Positions 1 through 7,298 are shown, counted from the first letter of the stretch. The stretch is DNA of 15,009 nucleotides from CAMLLJ01 sp035759585 (GCA_035759585.1 DASTUP010000131.1:1-15009), one strand, 5' to 3'. Notes: generated by a model not told the origin, from the sequence alone. A program made the numbers and translations.

Positions 1-138
1 GGGGACGCCGAAGGAAATTTCCCCCCTGACGAGCGTGCCGAACCGCCGGTTTCCGCCGTTGCCGCGGGCGGTACCGGCACATAGGTTCCTTGGCCTTCGT
101 TCTTACCCGATCATGCATTCCCTTTCGAGGCAGTCCTG
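1..138. other. Upstream region of the Rsb operon, no gene called
   Basis: No convincing gene is visible here. A frame beginning at base 2 stays open and stops at 137-139, so its TGA overlaps the ATG at 139 as TGATG. Its translation has no recognisable domain, and it could be the tail of a preceding gene or chance. A perfect 10-bp palindrome, GGAAATTTCC, lies at 13-22. A GAGG at 127-130 sits 8 bases before the rsbR-like ATG and is its probable ribosome binding site. Confidence 0.5.
59..87 (+). promoter_or_regulatory. Weak candidate promoter for the Rsb operon
   Basis: TTGCCG at 59-64 and TAGGTT at 82-87 are 17 bases apart and lie about 50 bases before the first gene. The -10 match is poor, keeping only the first, second and last positions of the consensus. 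A sigma-B-like GTTT also occurs at 49-52 but has no clean GGGTAT partner. This is a guess from spacing and composition. Confidence 0.2.
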
Positions 139-1011
139 ATGACACCCCGTAACGCGTCGGTCCTCCCGTCCATTCTCCAGAAGCGCGGTTCCGAACTGCT
201 CGAGGCCTGGATCGCGGAGCAGGTGTCCGCGGATACCTACCGGCCCGACCTGATCTCCGATGCCGAGCTGCGGGACCAGTCGCGCGAGCTGCTCGGGTCT
301 GCCACGGCGGCGGCGTCGGAGGGTGGGCTCGAGAGCGCCGCCCATCCGGCATGGCAGTCCACCCGCAGGCTTCTCGCCTCGATTGCCGAATCCCGCGCGG
401 CGGCCGGGTTTGCGCCCACGGCGACCGCCACCTTCGTGCTCTCGCTCAAGCAGCCGCTCTTCGCGGCGCTGCGGCGCGAGGTGACGGACCCGTCGAAGCT
501 GGCGGACGAATTGTGGCAGGCCACGACACTGATCGACCGGCTGGCGCTCCAGACGATGGAAACCACGCTGGAGGCGCGCGAGCGCATCATCTCACGCCAG
601 CACGAGGACATGCTCGAGCTCTCGACGCCGGTCGTGAAGCTTTGGGACGGGATCCTCGCGCTCCCGATGATCGGCACGCTGGACAGCGCGCGGACCCAGG
701 TCGTCATGGAGTCGCTGCTGCAGCGCATCGTCGAGACCGGCGCGGAGGTGGCCATCATCGACATCACCGGCGTCCCGACCGTGGATACGCTCGTGGCGCA
801 GCACCTCATCAAGACGGTGACGGCGGCGCGCCTCATGGGCGCCGACTGCATCATCAGCGGCATCCGCCCCCAGATCGCGGCCACCATCGTCCATCTCGGC
901 GTGGACCTCTCGGAGGTGGCGACGAAGGCGACGCTCGCCGACGCCTTCCGGCTCGCGCTGGCGCGGACCGGACACGCCCTCGGCCGCGCCCCCGCGCGCG
1001 AGAAGCGCTGA
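139..1011 (+). CDS. rsbR: RsbR-type stressosome STAS protein
   Basis: The 290-residue protein matches the RsbR plan: an N-terminal mostly helical sensory region (about 1-150, RsbRD-N/globin-like position) followed by a C-terminal STAS domain (about 160-275). The signature IIDITGVPTVDTLVAQH occupies about 206-222. In family knowledge, RsbR paralogues build the stressosome core with RsbS and are phosphorylated by RsbT on two linker/STAS threonines. Aligned by eye to my memory of B. subtilis RsbRA, T205 corresponds to T217 here, and T171 falls on S183, so the second site is Ser. The N-terminal domain has no obvious cofactor motif, so the signal sensed is unknown. The ATG at 139 has GAGG upstream. 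It is the first gene of the operon, 6 bases before rsbS. Which RsbR subtype it is cannot be told from sequence alone. Confidence 0.9.
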   Translation: MTPRNASVLPSILQKRGSELLEAWIAEQVSADTYRPDLISDAELRDQSRELLGSATAAASEGGLESAAHPAWQSTRRLLASIAESRAAAGFAPTATATFVLSLKQPLFAALRREVTDPSKLADELWQATTLIDRLALQTMETTLEARERIISRQHEDMLELSTPVVKLWDGILALPMIGTLDSARTQVVMESLLQRIVETGAEVAIIDITGVPTVDTLVAQHLIKTVTAARLMGADCIISGIRPQIAATIVHLGVDLSEVATKATLADAFRLALARTGHALGRAPAREKR

Positions 1012-1017
1012 TCCCGC

Positions 1018-1443
1018 ATGGAACGGATCCCGATTCTCAAGATGGGCGAATTTCTCCTGGTGACGATCCAGGTGGACATGCACGACCGTCTCGCCATGCA
1101 GCTGCAGGACGATCTCACCGAGCGCATCGCGGCCACCGGGGCGCGCGGCGTCCTGATCGACATCTCGGCGCTCGAGATGGTGGACTCCTTCATCGGCCGC
1201 ATGATCGCCAACATCGCCGGCATGGCCCGGGTGCTGGACGCCCAGACGGTGGTGACGGGGATGCAGCCTGCGGTCGCCATCACGCTGGTCGAGCTGGGGC
1301 TCACGCTGGCCGGCGTCCGGACCGCGCTCAATGTCGAGCGCGGCATGACCTTGCTGCGCTCGCTGATCCATGAGGATGACGGCGTCATCGCTCACGATGC
1401 CGTTGTCGAAAGCGAGGACGCGGATGTCGGTGCAGAGGAATGA
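1018..1443 (+). CDS. rsbS: RsbS stressosome scaffold STAS protein
   Basis: A single-domain STAS protein of 141 residues, near the usual 120 plus an acidic tail. The conserved stretch EMVDSFIGRMIA (53-64) carries Ser57, which corresponds to the RsbT-phosphorylated Ser59 of B. subtilis RsbS. In the known system RsbS holds RsbT in the stressosome until Ser phosphorylation releases it. The last 22 residues (about 120-141) are rich in Asp and Glu and are not part of the core STAS fold. The gene overlap with rsbT probably explains why the reading frame was extended. It starts 6 bases after rsbR stops and its 3' end overlaps rsbT by 20 bases. Confidence 0.93.
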   Translation: MERIPILKMGEFLLVTIQVDMHDRLAMQLQDDLTERIAATGARGVLIDISALEMVDSFIGRMIANIAGMARVLDAQTVVTGMQPAVAITLVELGLTLAGVRTALNVERGMTLLRSLIHEDDGVIAHDAVVESEDADVGAEE

Positions 1444-1828
1444 GCTGCTGCCGGTCCGCACGCCGAACGACATCGTGGCGGTTCGACAGCACGTTCGCGC
1501 GCTCGCGATCGAGCTCGGCTTCAGCCTCGTGGACCAGACCAAGATGGTCACGGCCGCGAGCGAGCTCGCGCGCAACACGCTGACACATGGTGGCGGGGGC
1601 ACGGCGCGCATCGAGGTCACGGCAGCGAACGCGCGCCGTGGATTGAGGATGACGTTCGAGGACCGGGGAAAGGGCATCGCTGACGTGGACATGGCTATGC
1701 GTGACGGCTATTCGACCGCGGGCGGTCTCGGGCTCGGCCTGAGCGGCACGCGCCGGCTCATGAACGAATTCGAGCTGCAGTCGAAGCCGGGGGAGGGTAC
1801 GCGTGTCTCAGTCATTCGCTGGCGTTAG
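1424..1828 (+). CDS. rsbT: RsbT serine/threonine switch kinase
   Basis: A 134-residue GHKL ATPase, the normal RsbT length. The N-box is SELARNTLTHGGGG (46-59, Asn51), the G1 box is EDRGKGI (79-85), and the ATP-lid region reads DGYSTAGGLGLGL (94-106). The C-terminus, GEGTRVSVIRWR, closely follows that of B. subtilis RsbT as I remember it. RsbT phosphorylates RsbR and RsbS, then leaves the stressosome to activate a partner, classically the PP2C phosphatase RsbU. The ATG at 1424 is chosen over an upstream in-frame ATG at 1370 because it gives the family length and follows AGCGAGGA. It lies inside the end of rsbS (20-base overlap), which implies translational coupling. No RsbU gene is in the window, so its downstream partner may be one of the kinases further along. 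Confidence 0.93.
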   Translation: MSVQRNELLPVRTPNDIVAVRQHVRALAIELGFSLVDQTKMVTAASELARNTLTHGGGGTARIEVTAANARRGLRMTFEDRGKGIADVDMAMRDGYSTAGGLGLGLSGTRRLMNEFELQSKPGEGTRVSVIRWR

Positions 1829-2855
1829 CCCCCGGCCCGGGAGCCCCTCGTCCCGGTCGATCGCGCTCGAGCTCGGGGACTCGAGCCGCGTCGGCGAAGC
1901 GCGGCGCCTCGCCATGACGTTCGGCGCCCGCGCGCACCTCGGCGAATCGGAGCTCGGGAACCTGAGCATCGCCGTCACCGAGATCGCCTCGAACACGATC
2001 AACCATGGCGGCGGCGGCGAGCTGCTCCTCCGCAGGCTCGAGCAGGACGGCCACAGCGGCGTCGAGGCGCTCTTCGTGGACGCCGGCCGCGGCATGGCGA
2101 ACGTCGCGGAGGCATTTCGCGACGGCTACTCGACATCGGGCACGATGGGCACGGGGCTCGGCGCCGCACGGCGGCTGGTCCACGAGTTCGACCTGCACTC
2201 GGTGCCCGGCACCGGCACGGCGGCCGTGCTGCGGGTCTGGAAGGGAGGGCCGATGCCCGGCGCCGGTGCGCGGCTCAGGATCGGAAGCGTCTGCCTTCCG
2301 GTTGCCGGAGAGCTGGAGTCGGGCGACGCCTGGGCTTCGCTGACGAGCGCCACTCGCGCGCTCATCCTCGCGGTCGATGGGCTGGGCCACGGCCCGAGCG
2401 CGGCCGAGGCCGCCAACCTCGCCGTATCGCTCTTCCGCGCGAATGCGAGCCGCAGTGCCGCCGAGCTGCTCGGCGTCCTGCAGCTCGGCCTCCGTCCGAC
2501 GCGCGGCGCCGCCGTCGCCATCGCCGAGATCGACATGGCGGGCGGTGAAGTGCACTACGCGGGCATCGGGAACATTTCGGGCCGGCTGCTCACCGCCTCG
2601 AGCATGCGCGCCATGGTCTCCCACAACGGCATCGTCGGCCACCAGGACCGCCGCGGGCACGCCTTCACCTACCCCTGGACCAGCGACACCACGCTCGTCA
2701 TGCACTCGGACGGACTGAAGAATCAGTGGAAACCGGAGACCTATCCCGGCATCCTGCGGCGCGATCCAGCGCTCCTCGCGGGACTGCTGTACCGGGACTT
2801 CGCGCGCGAGCGGGACGACACCTGCGTCCTCGTCTGCCGGCAGGGAACGGCATGA
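1803..2855 (+). CDS. RsbT-like ATPase fused to RsbX/SpoIIE-type phosphatase
   Basis: A 350-residue two-domain protein. Residues about 20-146 are an RsbT-like GHKL domain with N-box TEIASNTINHGGGG (59-72, Asn64), G1-like FVDAGRGM (91-98) and DGYSTSGTMGTGLG (107-120). Residues about 155-347 are a compact PP2C/SpoIIE domain of RsbX type. Its likely metal aspartates are D175 (SGDAW), D192 (VDGLGHG), D303 (HSDGL) and D338/D339 (ERDDT). RsbX dephosphorylates RsbS and RsbR to reset the stressosome. Here that activity is tied to a second kinase-like domain, which may dock the phosphatase on the STAS core. The start is GTG, 5 bases after GGGAGGG at 1791-1797, and the gene overlaps rsbT by 26 bases. 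Whether the ATPase half is an active kinase cannot be seen. Confidence 0.88.
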   Translation: MSQSFAGVSPRPGSPSSRSIALELGDSSRVGEARRLAMTFGARAHLGESELGNLSIAVTEIASNTINHGGGGELLLRRLEQDGHSGVEALFVDAGRGMANVAEAFRDGYSTSGTMGTGLGAARRLVHEFDLHSVPGTGTAAVLRVWKGGPMPGAGARLRIGSVCLPVAGELESGDAWASLTSATRALILAVDGLGHGPSAAEAANLAVSLFRANASRSAAELLGVLQLGLRPTRGAAVAIAEIDMAGGEVHYAGIGNISGRLLTASSMRAMVSHNGIVGHQDRRGHAFTYPWTSDTTLVMHSDGLKNQWKPETYPGILRRDPALLAGLLYRDFARERDDTCVLVCRQGTA

Positions 2856-4249
2856 AGGCGAGCGATACGCTGCTCCTCCGCGCCGACATCCGCTACGAGC
2901 AGGATGTCGTGCTCGTCCGCCAGCGCGCCCGCCACATCGCGATGCTGCTCGGCTTCGACTCCCAGGACCAGACGCGCATCGCGACCAGCGTGTCGGAGAT
3001 CGCGCGCAACGCCTTCGAGTACGCCGGCGGCGGCCGGGTCGGCTTCCTCGTGTCCGGCGGCGAGCGCCCGGCATATCTCATCCGCATCGCGGACGACGGG
3101 CCGGGGATCGCGAATCTCGATGCGGTCCTCGAAGGACGCTACGAGTCCCCGACGGGAATGGGCCTCGGCCTCCTCGGCGCGCGACGGCTGGTGGACCTGT
3201 TCGACATTCGCACGGAGAGCGGCGCCGGCACGATCGTGACCCTCGGGAAGCGCATTCCGCCGGACGCCGTGCGGCTCGACGAAGCCCGCCACGCGGAGAT
3301 CGCGCGCCAGCTGCTGGCCGCCGCGCCCCACGACCCGGTCGCGGAGCTGCAGGCGCGGAATCACGAGCTCCTGCGGGCGCTCGACGAGCTGCGCGCGCGG
3401 CAGAACGAGATCGAGCGCCTCAATGGCGAGCTGGCGGAGACCAACCGCGGCGTCCTGGCGCTCTATTCCGAGCTCGACGACCGGGCCGTGCAGCTGAGCC
3501 ACGTGTCGGACCTCAAGTCGCGCTTCCTTTCCGGGATCAGCCACGAGCTCCGCACGCCGCTCAACGCGATCCACAACGTGTCGCGCGTGCTCCTCGACCG
3601 GCTGGACGGGGAGCTCACCGAAGAGCAGGAGCGCCAGGTGCAGATGATCCGGAGCGCCGCGACGACGCTCACCGAGATGGTCAACGACCTTCTCGACCTG
3701 GCACGGATCGAAGCGGGGAAGAGCGTGCTCCGCCTGTCGGAGTTTGCGGTAGCCGAGCTGCTCACGACCATCCGCGGCATGCTCCGCCCGCTGATCACGT
3801 CGGACGCGGTGGCGCTGGTGGTGGATCCGGCGGATCCGGCATGGCTCATGTACAGCGACGAGGGGCGCGTCTCGCAGGTGCTCCGGAACCTCGTCTCCAA
3901 CGCCGTGAAGTTCACCGAGCACGGCGAGATCCGCGTCACCGCAACCTACGACGCCGATGAGGACCGGTTCGTCTTTGCCGTCCGGGACACCGGCATCGGC
4001 ATTGCGCCCGAGCACATGGAAACGATCTTCGAGGAGTACGTTCAGGTGGACAGTCTGCTGCAGCGGCGGGCCACGGGCACCGGGCTCGGCCTTCCGCTTT
4101 CCCGCAAGCTTGCGGCGCTCCTTGGCGGCACGCTCTCGGCGGAGAGCCGACCCGGCCACGGCTCGACGTTCCTCCTTGCGGTCCCGCGGGTCTGTCCCGA
4201 TGCGGTCGATACCGAGGAGCAGGTCGGCCAGGAGGTGGAGCGTGTCTGA
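2852..4249 (+). CDS. RsbT-like ATPase fused to HisKA-HATPase sensor kinase
   Basis: A 465-residue soluble kinase with no membrane segment. Residues about 5-133 form an RsbT-like GHKL domain (N-box SEIARNAFEYAGGG 48-61 with Asn53; G1 DDGPGI 81-86; GMGLGLLG 102-109). A charged, probably coiled-coil linker follows (about 160-220), then HisKA with FLSGISHELRTPLNAI (225-240, phospho-His231), then a second ATPase domain (N-box Asn350, G1 DTGIGI 379-384, GTGLGLPLS 409-417). The RsbT-like module replaces a usual sensor, so stressosome binding or STAS phosphorylation is the inferred input. The ATG at 2852 overlaps the previous stop as ATGA. A longer in-frame reading from 2726 is rejected because it lies inside the preceding gene. 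There is no receiver domain, and the next gene starts with one. Confidence 0.9.
   Translation: MKASDTLLLRADIRYEQDVVLVRQRARHIAMLLGFDSQDQTRIATSVSEIARNAFEYAGGGRVGFLVSGGERPAYLIRIADDGPGIANLDAVLEGRYESPTGMGLGLLGARRLVDLFDIRTESGAGTIVTLGKRIPPDAVRLDEARHAEIARQLLAAAPHDPVAELQARNHELLRALDELRARQNEIERLNGELAETNRGVLALYSELDDRAVQLSHVSDLKSRFLSGISHELRTPLNAIHNVSRVLLDRLDGELTEEQERQVQMIRSAATTLTEMVNDLLDLARIEAGKSVLRLSEFAVAELLTTIRGMLRPLITSDAVALVVDPADPAWLMYSDEGRVSQVLRNLVSNAVKFTEHGEIRVTATYDADEDRFVFAVRDTGIGIAPEHMETIFEEYVQVDSLLQRRATGTGLGLPLSRKLAALLGGTLSAESRPGHGSTFLLAVPRVCPDAVDTEEQVGQEVERV
4230..4244 (+). promoter_or_regulatory. RBS deciding the GTG start of the hybrid kinase
   Basis: AGGAGG at 4230-4235 stands 6 bases before GTG at 4242, inside the end of the preceding gene. 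It places the hybrid kinase start 8 bases inside the upstream gene. The longer open frame that begins at 3957 would run deep into the kinase domain of that gene. Confidence 0.75.
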
Positions 4250-6179
4250 TCGCGCACGGGAGGTCGAAACGCGGCTCCTCATCGTGGACGACACCGAGGC
4301 CAACCGGTACGCCGTCGCGCGCCATCTCCGGGCCAACGGCTTCACCGTGCGCGAAGCGGCCACCGGCCGCGATGCGCTCGCCGAGGTGGAGCGCGAGACG
4401 CCGGACATGATCGTGCTCGATATCCGCCTTCCCGACATCAGCGGACTCGAGCTGGCGCGCCGGCTGCGCGAGGATCCGCGCACGGCCGGCATCCCGATTC
4501 TCCATATCTCGGCGAGCTTCACCGATTCCGTGAGCCTCGCCCGGGGGCTGGACAACGGCGCCGACGGCTATCTCACGCACCCGGTCGATCCACTGGTGCT
4601 CCTCGCCACGATCCGCGGGCTCTTTCGCGCGCGCGCCGCCGAGCGCGAGGCGTTCGCGATGGCGCGCGACTGGCGCTCGACTTTCGATGCCATCGGCGAA
4701 GGCGTGTGCGTCACCGATTCGACGGGACTGATCACGCGCTGCAACCGCGCCTTCCTGTCGCTCGTCGGCGGCGGGAGCCAGGAAGCCTCGAGCTACATCT
4801 CCGAGCTCATCCCCGGCGTCACGATCCTGCCGGAGGCGCCGTACCTGCAGCTTCCGGGGGGCGGCAACGCCGCGCGCATCGAATCGGGCGACCGGTGGCT
4901 CCGCGTGAGCTCGATGCCCGTCACGGGCACGGACGGCGAGGAGCCGGGCGTCGTGTGCGTCGTCACCGACATCACCCGCGAGCGCCGGGCCGATGAGCGC
5001 GCGCGGCTCGCGATGCAGCTCGAATCGACCGGGCGGCTCGCCGGCGGCGTGGCCCACGAGATCAACAACATGATGACGGTCATCCTCGCCAACGCCGAGT
5101 TCGCGCTCCGCGGGCTCCCGCCCGGCGACCCCGTCCGCGCCGACATCGAGAGCATCCACCAGGCGGCGGCGCGCTCGGCCGAAGTGGCGCGCCAGCTCCT
5201 CACCTTCAGCCGGCGGCAGGTCGTGCGGCCGCGCATCGTGGACGTCCACGCTCTGCTCCGGAAGTCCGAAGGGATGATCCGCCGCCTCCTCGGCGCCGAC
5301 CGGCCGCTGCGCCTCCGCCTCGGCGCCACCGATGCGTGGATCAACGTCGATCCGCTCGGGCTCGAGCAGGTGGTCATCAATCTCGCGCTCAACGCGCGCG
5401 ATGCGATGCCGCACGGCGGCGAGCTCATCATCTCCACTTCCAACGTGCAGCTCGGGGAGGAGATGGCGCGGCGGCATCCGGAGATCGCCATCCGGCACGG
5501 GAGGTACGTGCAGGTGGCCGTGCAGGACACCGGGCTCGGCATGGATCGCGGCACGCTGGACCGGATCTTCGAGCCGTTCTTCACCACGAAGCGCGTGGGC
5601 GAAGGCACCGGCCTCGGACTCGCGACGGTCTTCGGCATGGTCAAGCAGTCGGACGGCTACATCTGGGCGGACAGCGAGGTCGGTCACGGATCGGTGTTCA
5701 CGATCCAGCTGCCGCAGGCGGTTCCGTCGGCTGCCGAGATGGCGGCGCCGCCACTGAGCGGGCGTGACAAGGGGCAGGGCGCGATACTGCTCGTCGAGGA
5801 CGAGCCGATGGTGCAGAGCCTCCTGAGCCGAGCGCTCGTCGAAGCCGGCTATCGGGCCGAAGTGGCGGCTGATGGAGACGAGGCCCTCAATGTGCTCGAG
5901 CGCCTCGAAGGAAATGTCGCCGCGGTTCTCTCGGATGTGGTGATGCCGGGAATGGGCGGCCGCGAGCTGGCGGAAATGCTGCGGAAGCGCTGGCCGGACA
6001 TCCCCATTCTCTTCATGAGCGGCTACACGAACGAAGAGATCATCCATCGGGGACTGCTCGGCCCGGACGAGCCGTTCCTGCAGAAACCCTTCCCGCCGGC
6101 AGCGCTCGCGGCGGCACTCGCCGGACTGTTGCAGCGAGGGACTGCTCGCGATCAGGAGTTCGAGGTGGGGTCGGGGTAG
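4242..6179 (+). CDS. Hybrid histidine kinase REC-PAS-HisKA-HATPase-REC
   Basis: A 645-residue cytoplasmic phosphorelay protein. The N-terminal receiver (about 11-127) has acidic pair D16/D17 and acceptor D60 in VLDIRLP, but the usual Lys before Pro is His113 (YLTHPVDP). A PAS-like region follows (about 142-250), then HisKA with GGVAHEINNMM (268-278, phospho-His272), an NtrB-like HATPase (Asn384 in NLALNARDAM; DTGLGM; GTGLGLATV), and a C-terminal receiver (about 513-625) with E519/D520, acceptor D565 and Lys615 in LQKPF. In such proteins phosphate passes His to Asp. The upstream kinase lacks a receiver and is translated just before, so its His231 may feed D60. The end overlaps the opposing hydrolase gene by 28 bases. 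No DNA-binding output domain is present, so a His phosphotransfer protein or response regulator encoded elsewhere must carry any transcriptional output. Confidence 0.92.
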   Translation: MSDRAREVETRLLIVDDTEANRYAVARHLRANGFTVREAATGRDALAEVERETPDMIVLDIRLPDISGLELARRLREDPRTAGIPILHISASFTDSVSLARGLDNGADGYLTHPVDPLVLLATIRGLFRARAAEREAFAMARDWRSTFDAIGEGVCVTDSTGLITRCNRAFLSLVGGGSQEASSYISELIPGVTILPEAPYLQLPGGGNAARIESGDRWLRVSSMPVTGTDGEEPGVVCVVTDITRERRADERARLAMQLESTGRLAGGVAHEINNMMTVILANAEFALRGLPPGDPVRADIESIHQAAARSAEVARQLLTFSRRQVVRPRIVDVHALLRKSEGMIRRLLGADRPLRLRLGATDAWINVDPLGLEQVVINLALNARDAMPHGGELIISTSNVQLGEEMARRHPEIAIRHGRYVQVAVQDTGLGMDRGTLDRIFEPFFTTKRVGEGTGLGLATVFGMVKQSDGYIWADSEVGHGSVFTIQLPQAVPSAAEMAAPPLSGRDKGQGAILLVEDEPMVQSLLSRALVEAGYRAEVAADGDEALNVLERLEGNVAAVLSDVVMPGMGGRELAEMLRKRWPDIPILFMSGYTNEEIIHRGLLGPDEPFLQKPFPPAALAAALAGLLQRGTARDQEFEVGSG

Positions 6180-7075
6180 CTCCCGGCGAGGAACGACGAC
6201 ACGACATCACAAACCGCATCCGGCATTTCCTCGTGCGGCCAGTGCCCGGCTTCGAGCGTCACCACCTCGGCGTCCGGCAGCGCGGTGCGCCAGCGATCGA
6301 GGTGATGCGGCTTCAATGCGCGGTCCTTCGTTCCCCAGATGATGAGCGCGGGCATTCCGGCGAGCGCCGCGCGCCGCTCCCAGAGCCGGTCGGAGTGCGG
6401 GGACGCGTGCGCAAGCGAGCGCGCCAGCGGCCAGAGCACGAGGCCGCGGGCCCGCCGGTCGGCAAAGGGAGCGAGGTATTGCGCATGGATGGCGCGCGTA
6501 AGCCGCTTCCGGTCTGCGTAGGCCGCCGGCATGATCGCGCGGAGCGAAACGTTGAGCCGCTCGTACAGGAAGCGCCCGAAGGCCCCGCCGAAGATCCGCC
6601 CCGCCCGCCGCACCTCCGCATCGTCTCCCAGGTTCCACATCCAGCTGTTGATCACGACGAGCCGGCTCACGCGGCCCGGGTCTTCGACGGCCAGCGGCAG
6701 CCCGATGATGCCTCCGAAGTCGTGGACGACGAGCGTCACGTCGCGCAGGTCGAGCTGCTCCACCAGCTCGCGAAGGCGGCCCGCGTGCGATTCCGGCGCG
6801 TAGCTCGACCCTGGCGGTCGATCGGAGAGCCCGAAGCCCAGATGATCGGGTGCGACACACCGGTGCGTCGCGGAGAGCGCCCGGATGAGGCGCCGCCACT
6901 CGAACGACCAGGTGGGCGTGCCGTGCACGAAGAGAAGTGCCGGACCGGAGCCCTCATCCACATAGTGGATGCGCTCGCCGCCTGCGAGCGTCGCCCGGTG
7001 GCTGGCGAACGGATACTCGGCGCGGTCGAGCCAGGGCGGCGAGATGGCGGCGGCAGTGGCTTGAGGTGCTGACAT
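6152..7075 (-). CDS. Alpha/beta hydrolase, haloalkane dehalogenase-like family
   Basis: A 307-residue alpha/beta hydrolase of the Asp-nucleophile group. HGTPTWSFEWR (51-61) is the oxyanion region, VVHDFGG (116-122) holds nucleophile D119, IWGTKD (246-251) gives a likely acid D251, and AGHWPHEEMP (276-285) gives catalytic H278. The layout matches haloalkane dehalogenases, but the residue after the nucleophile is Phe120 rather than the halide-binding Trp, and HGT replaces HGN/HGE. True dehalogenase activity is therefore doubtful, and epoxide or another ester-type hydrolysis is possible. The ATG at 7075 is chosen because GAGGG lies just upstream and the family N-terminus begins there. A longer frame to 7306 crosses the divergent promoter region. 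No signal peptide is evident. Its 3' end overlaps the hybrid kinase gene tail-to-tail. Confidence 0.85.
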   Translation of the reverse strand: MSAPQATAAAISPPWLDRAEYPFASHRATLAGGERIHYVDEGSGPALLFVHGTPTWSFEWRRLIRALSATHRCVAPDHLGFGLSDRPPGSSYAPESHAGRLRELVEQLDLRDVTLVVHDFGGIIGLPLAVEDPGRVSRLVVINSWMWNLGDDAEVRRAGRIFGGAFGRFLYERLNVSLRAIMPAAYADRKRLTRAIHAQYLAPFADRRARGLVLWPLARSLAHASPHSDRLWERRAALAGMPALIIWGTKDRALKPHHLDRWRTALPDAEVVTLEAGHWPHEEMPDAVCDVVSSFLAGSYPDPTSNS

Positions 7076-7120
7076 CGGGCCCTCGACCTTGCGGGCGTGG
7101 CGTTGGGATTGCTCCCGAAA

Positions 7121-7126
7121 AGTATA
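7121..7126 (-). promoter_or_regulatory. Candidate -10 element for the hydrolase gene
   Basis: On the minus strand this reads TATACT, a strong sigma-70-type -10 match in an otherwise GC-rich region. It would give a leader of about 39 bases before the ATG at 7075. The -35 position 17 bases upstream is not a good match, so this rests mainly on the -10. Confidence 0.4.
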
Positions 7127-7298
7127 CACGCCGGGCGCCGCGTTATCCGCGCATTTCGCCAGCAGTGCCGAGCTTCTGCAGGAGCTTTCTGCTCGAAGAT
7201 CGCGCGCGCACGAGCGTATCGACACTGGAAGGATTCTTGCGGGAAGCGGCACTGTCTCTCGATCCCGGCGCTTTCCACAGTAAACGGAGAAGCACAGC

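Noticed and set aside
1..139. C-terminal end of an upstream gene stopping at TGATG
   Set aside because: The 45 codons carry no recognisable motif, and an open frame of this size is common by chance at this GC content.
2741..4555. Long minus-strand open frame opposite the kinase genes
   Set aside because: It is a high-GC shadow of the real plus-strand genes: low-complexity Arg, His and Val-rich translation, no domain and no start signal.
3936..6047. 703-codon minus-strand open frame opposite the hybrid kinase
   Set aside because: The plus strand has clear REC, PAS, HisKA, HATPase and REC motifs. The antisense translation is compositionally odd and has no family features.
6152..7075. Naming the hydrolase a haloalkane dehalogenase (dhaA/linB)
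   Set aside because: Both expected halide-stabilising positions are substituted, so only the family-level name is justified.
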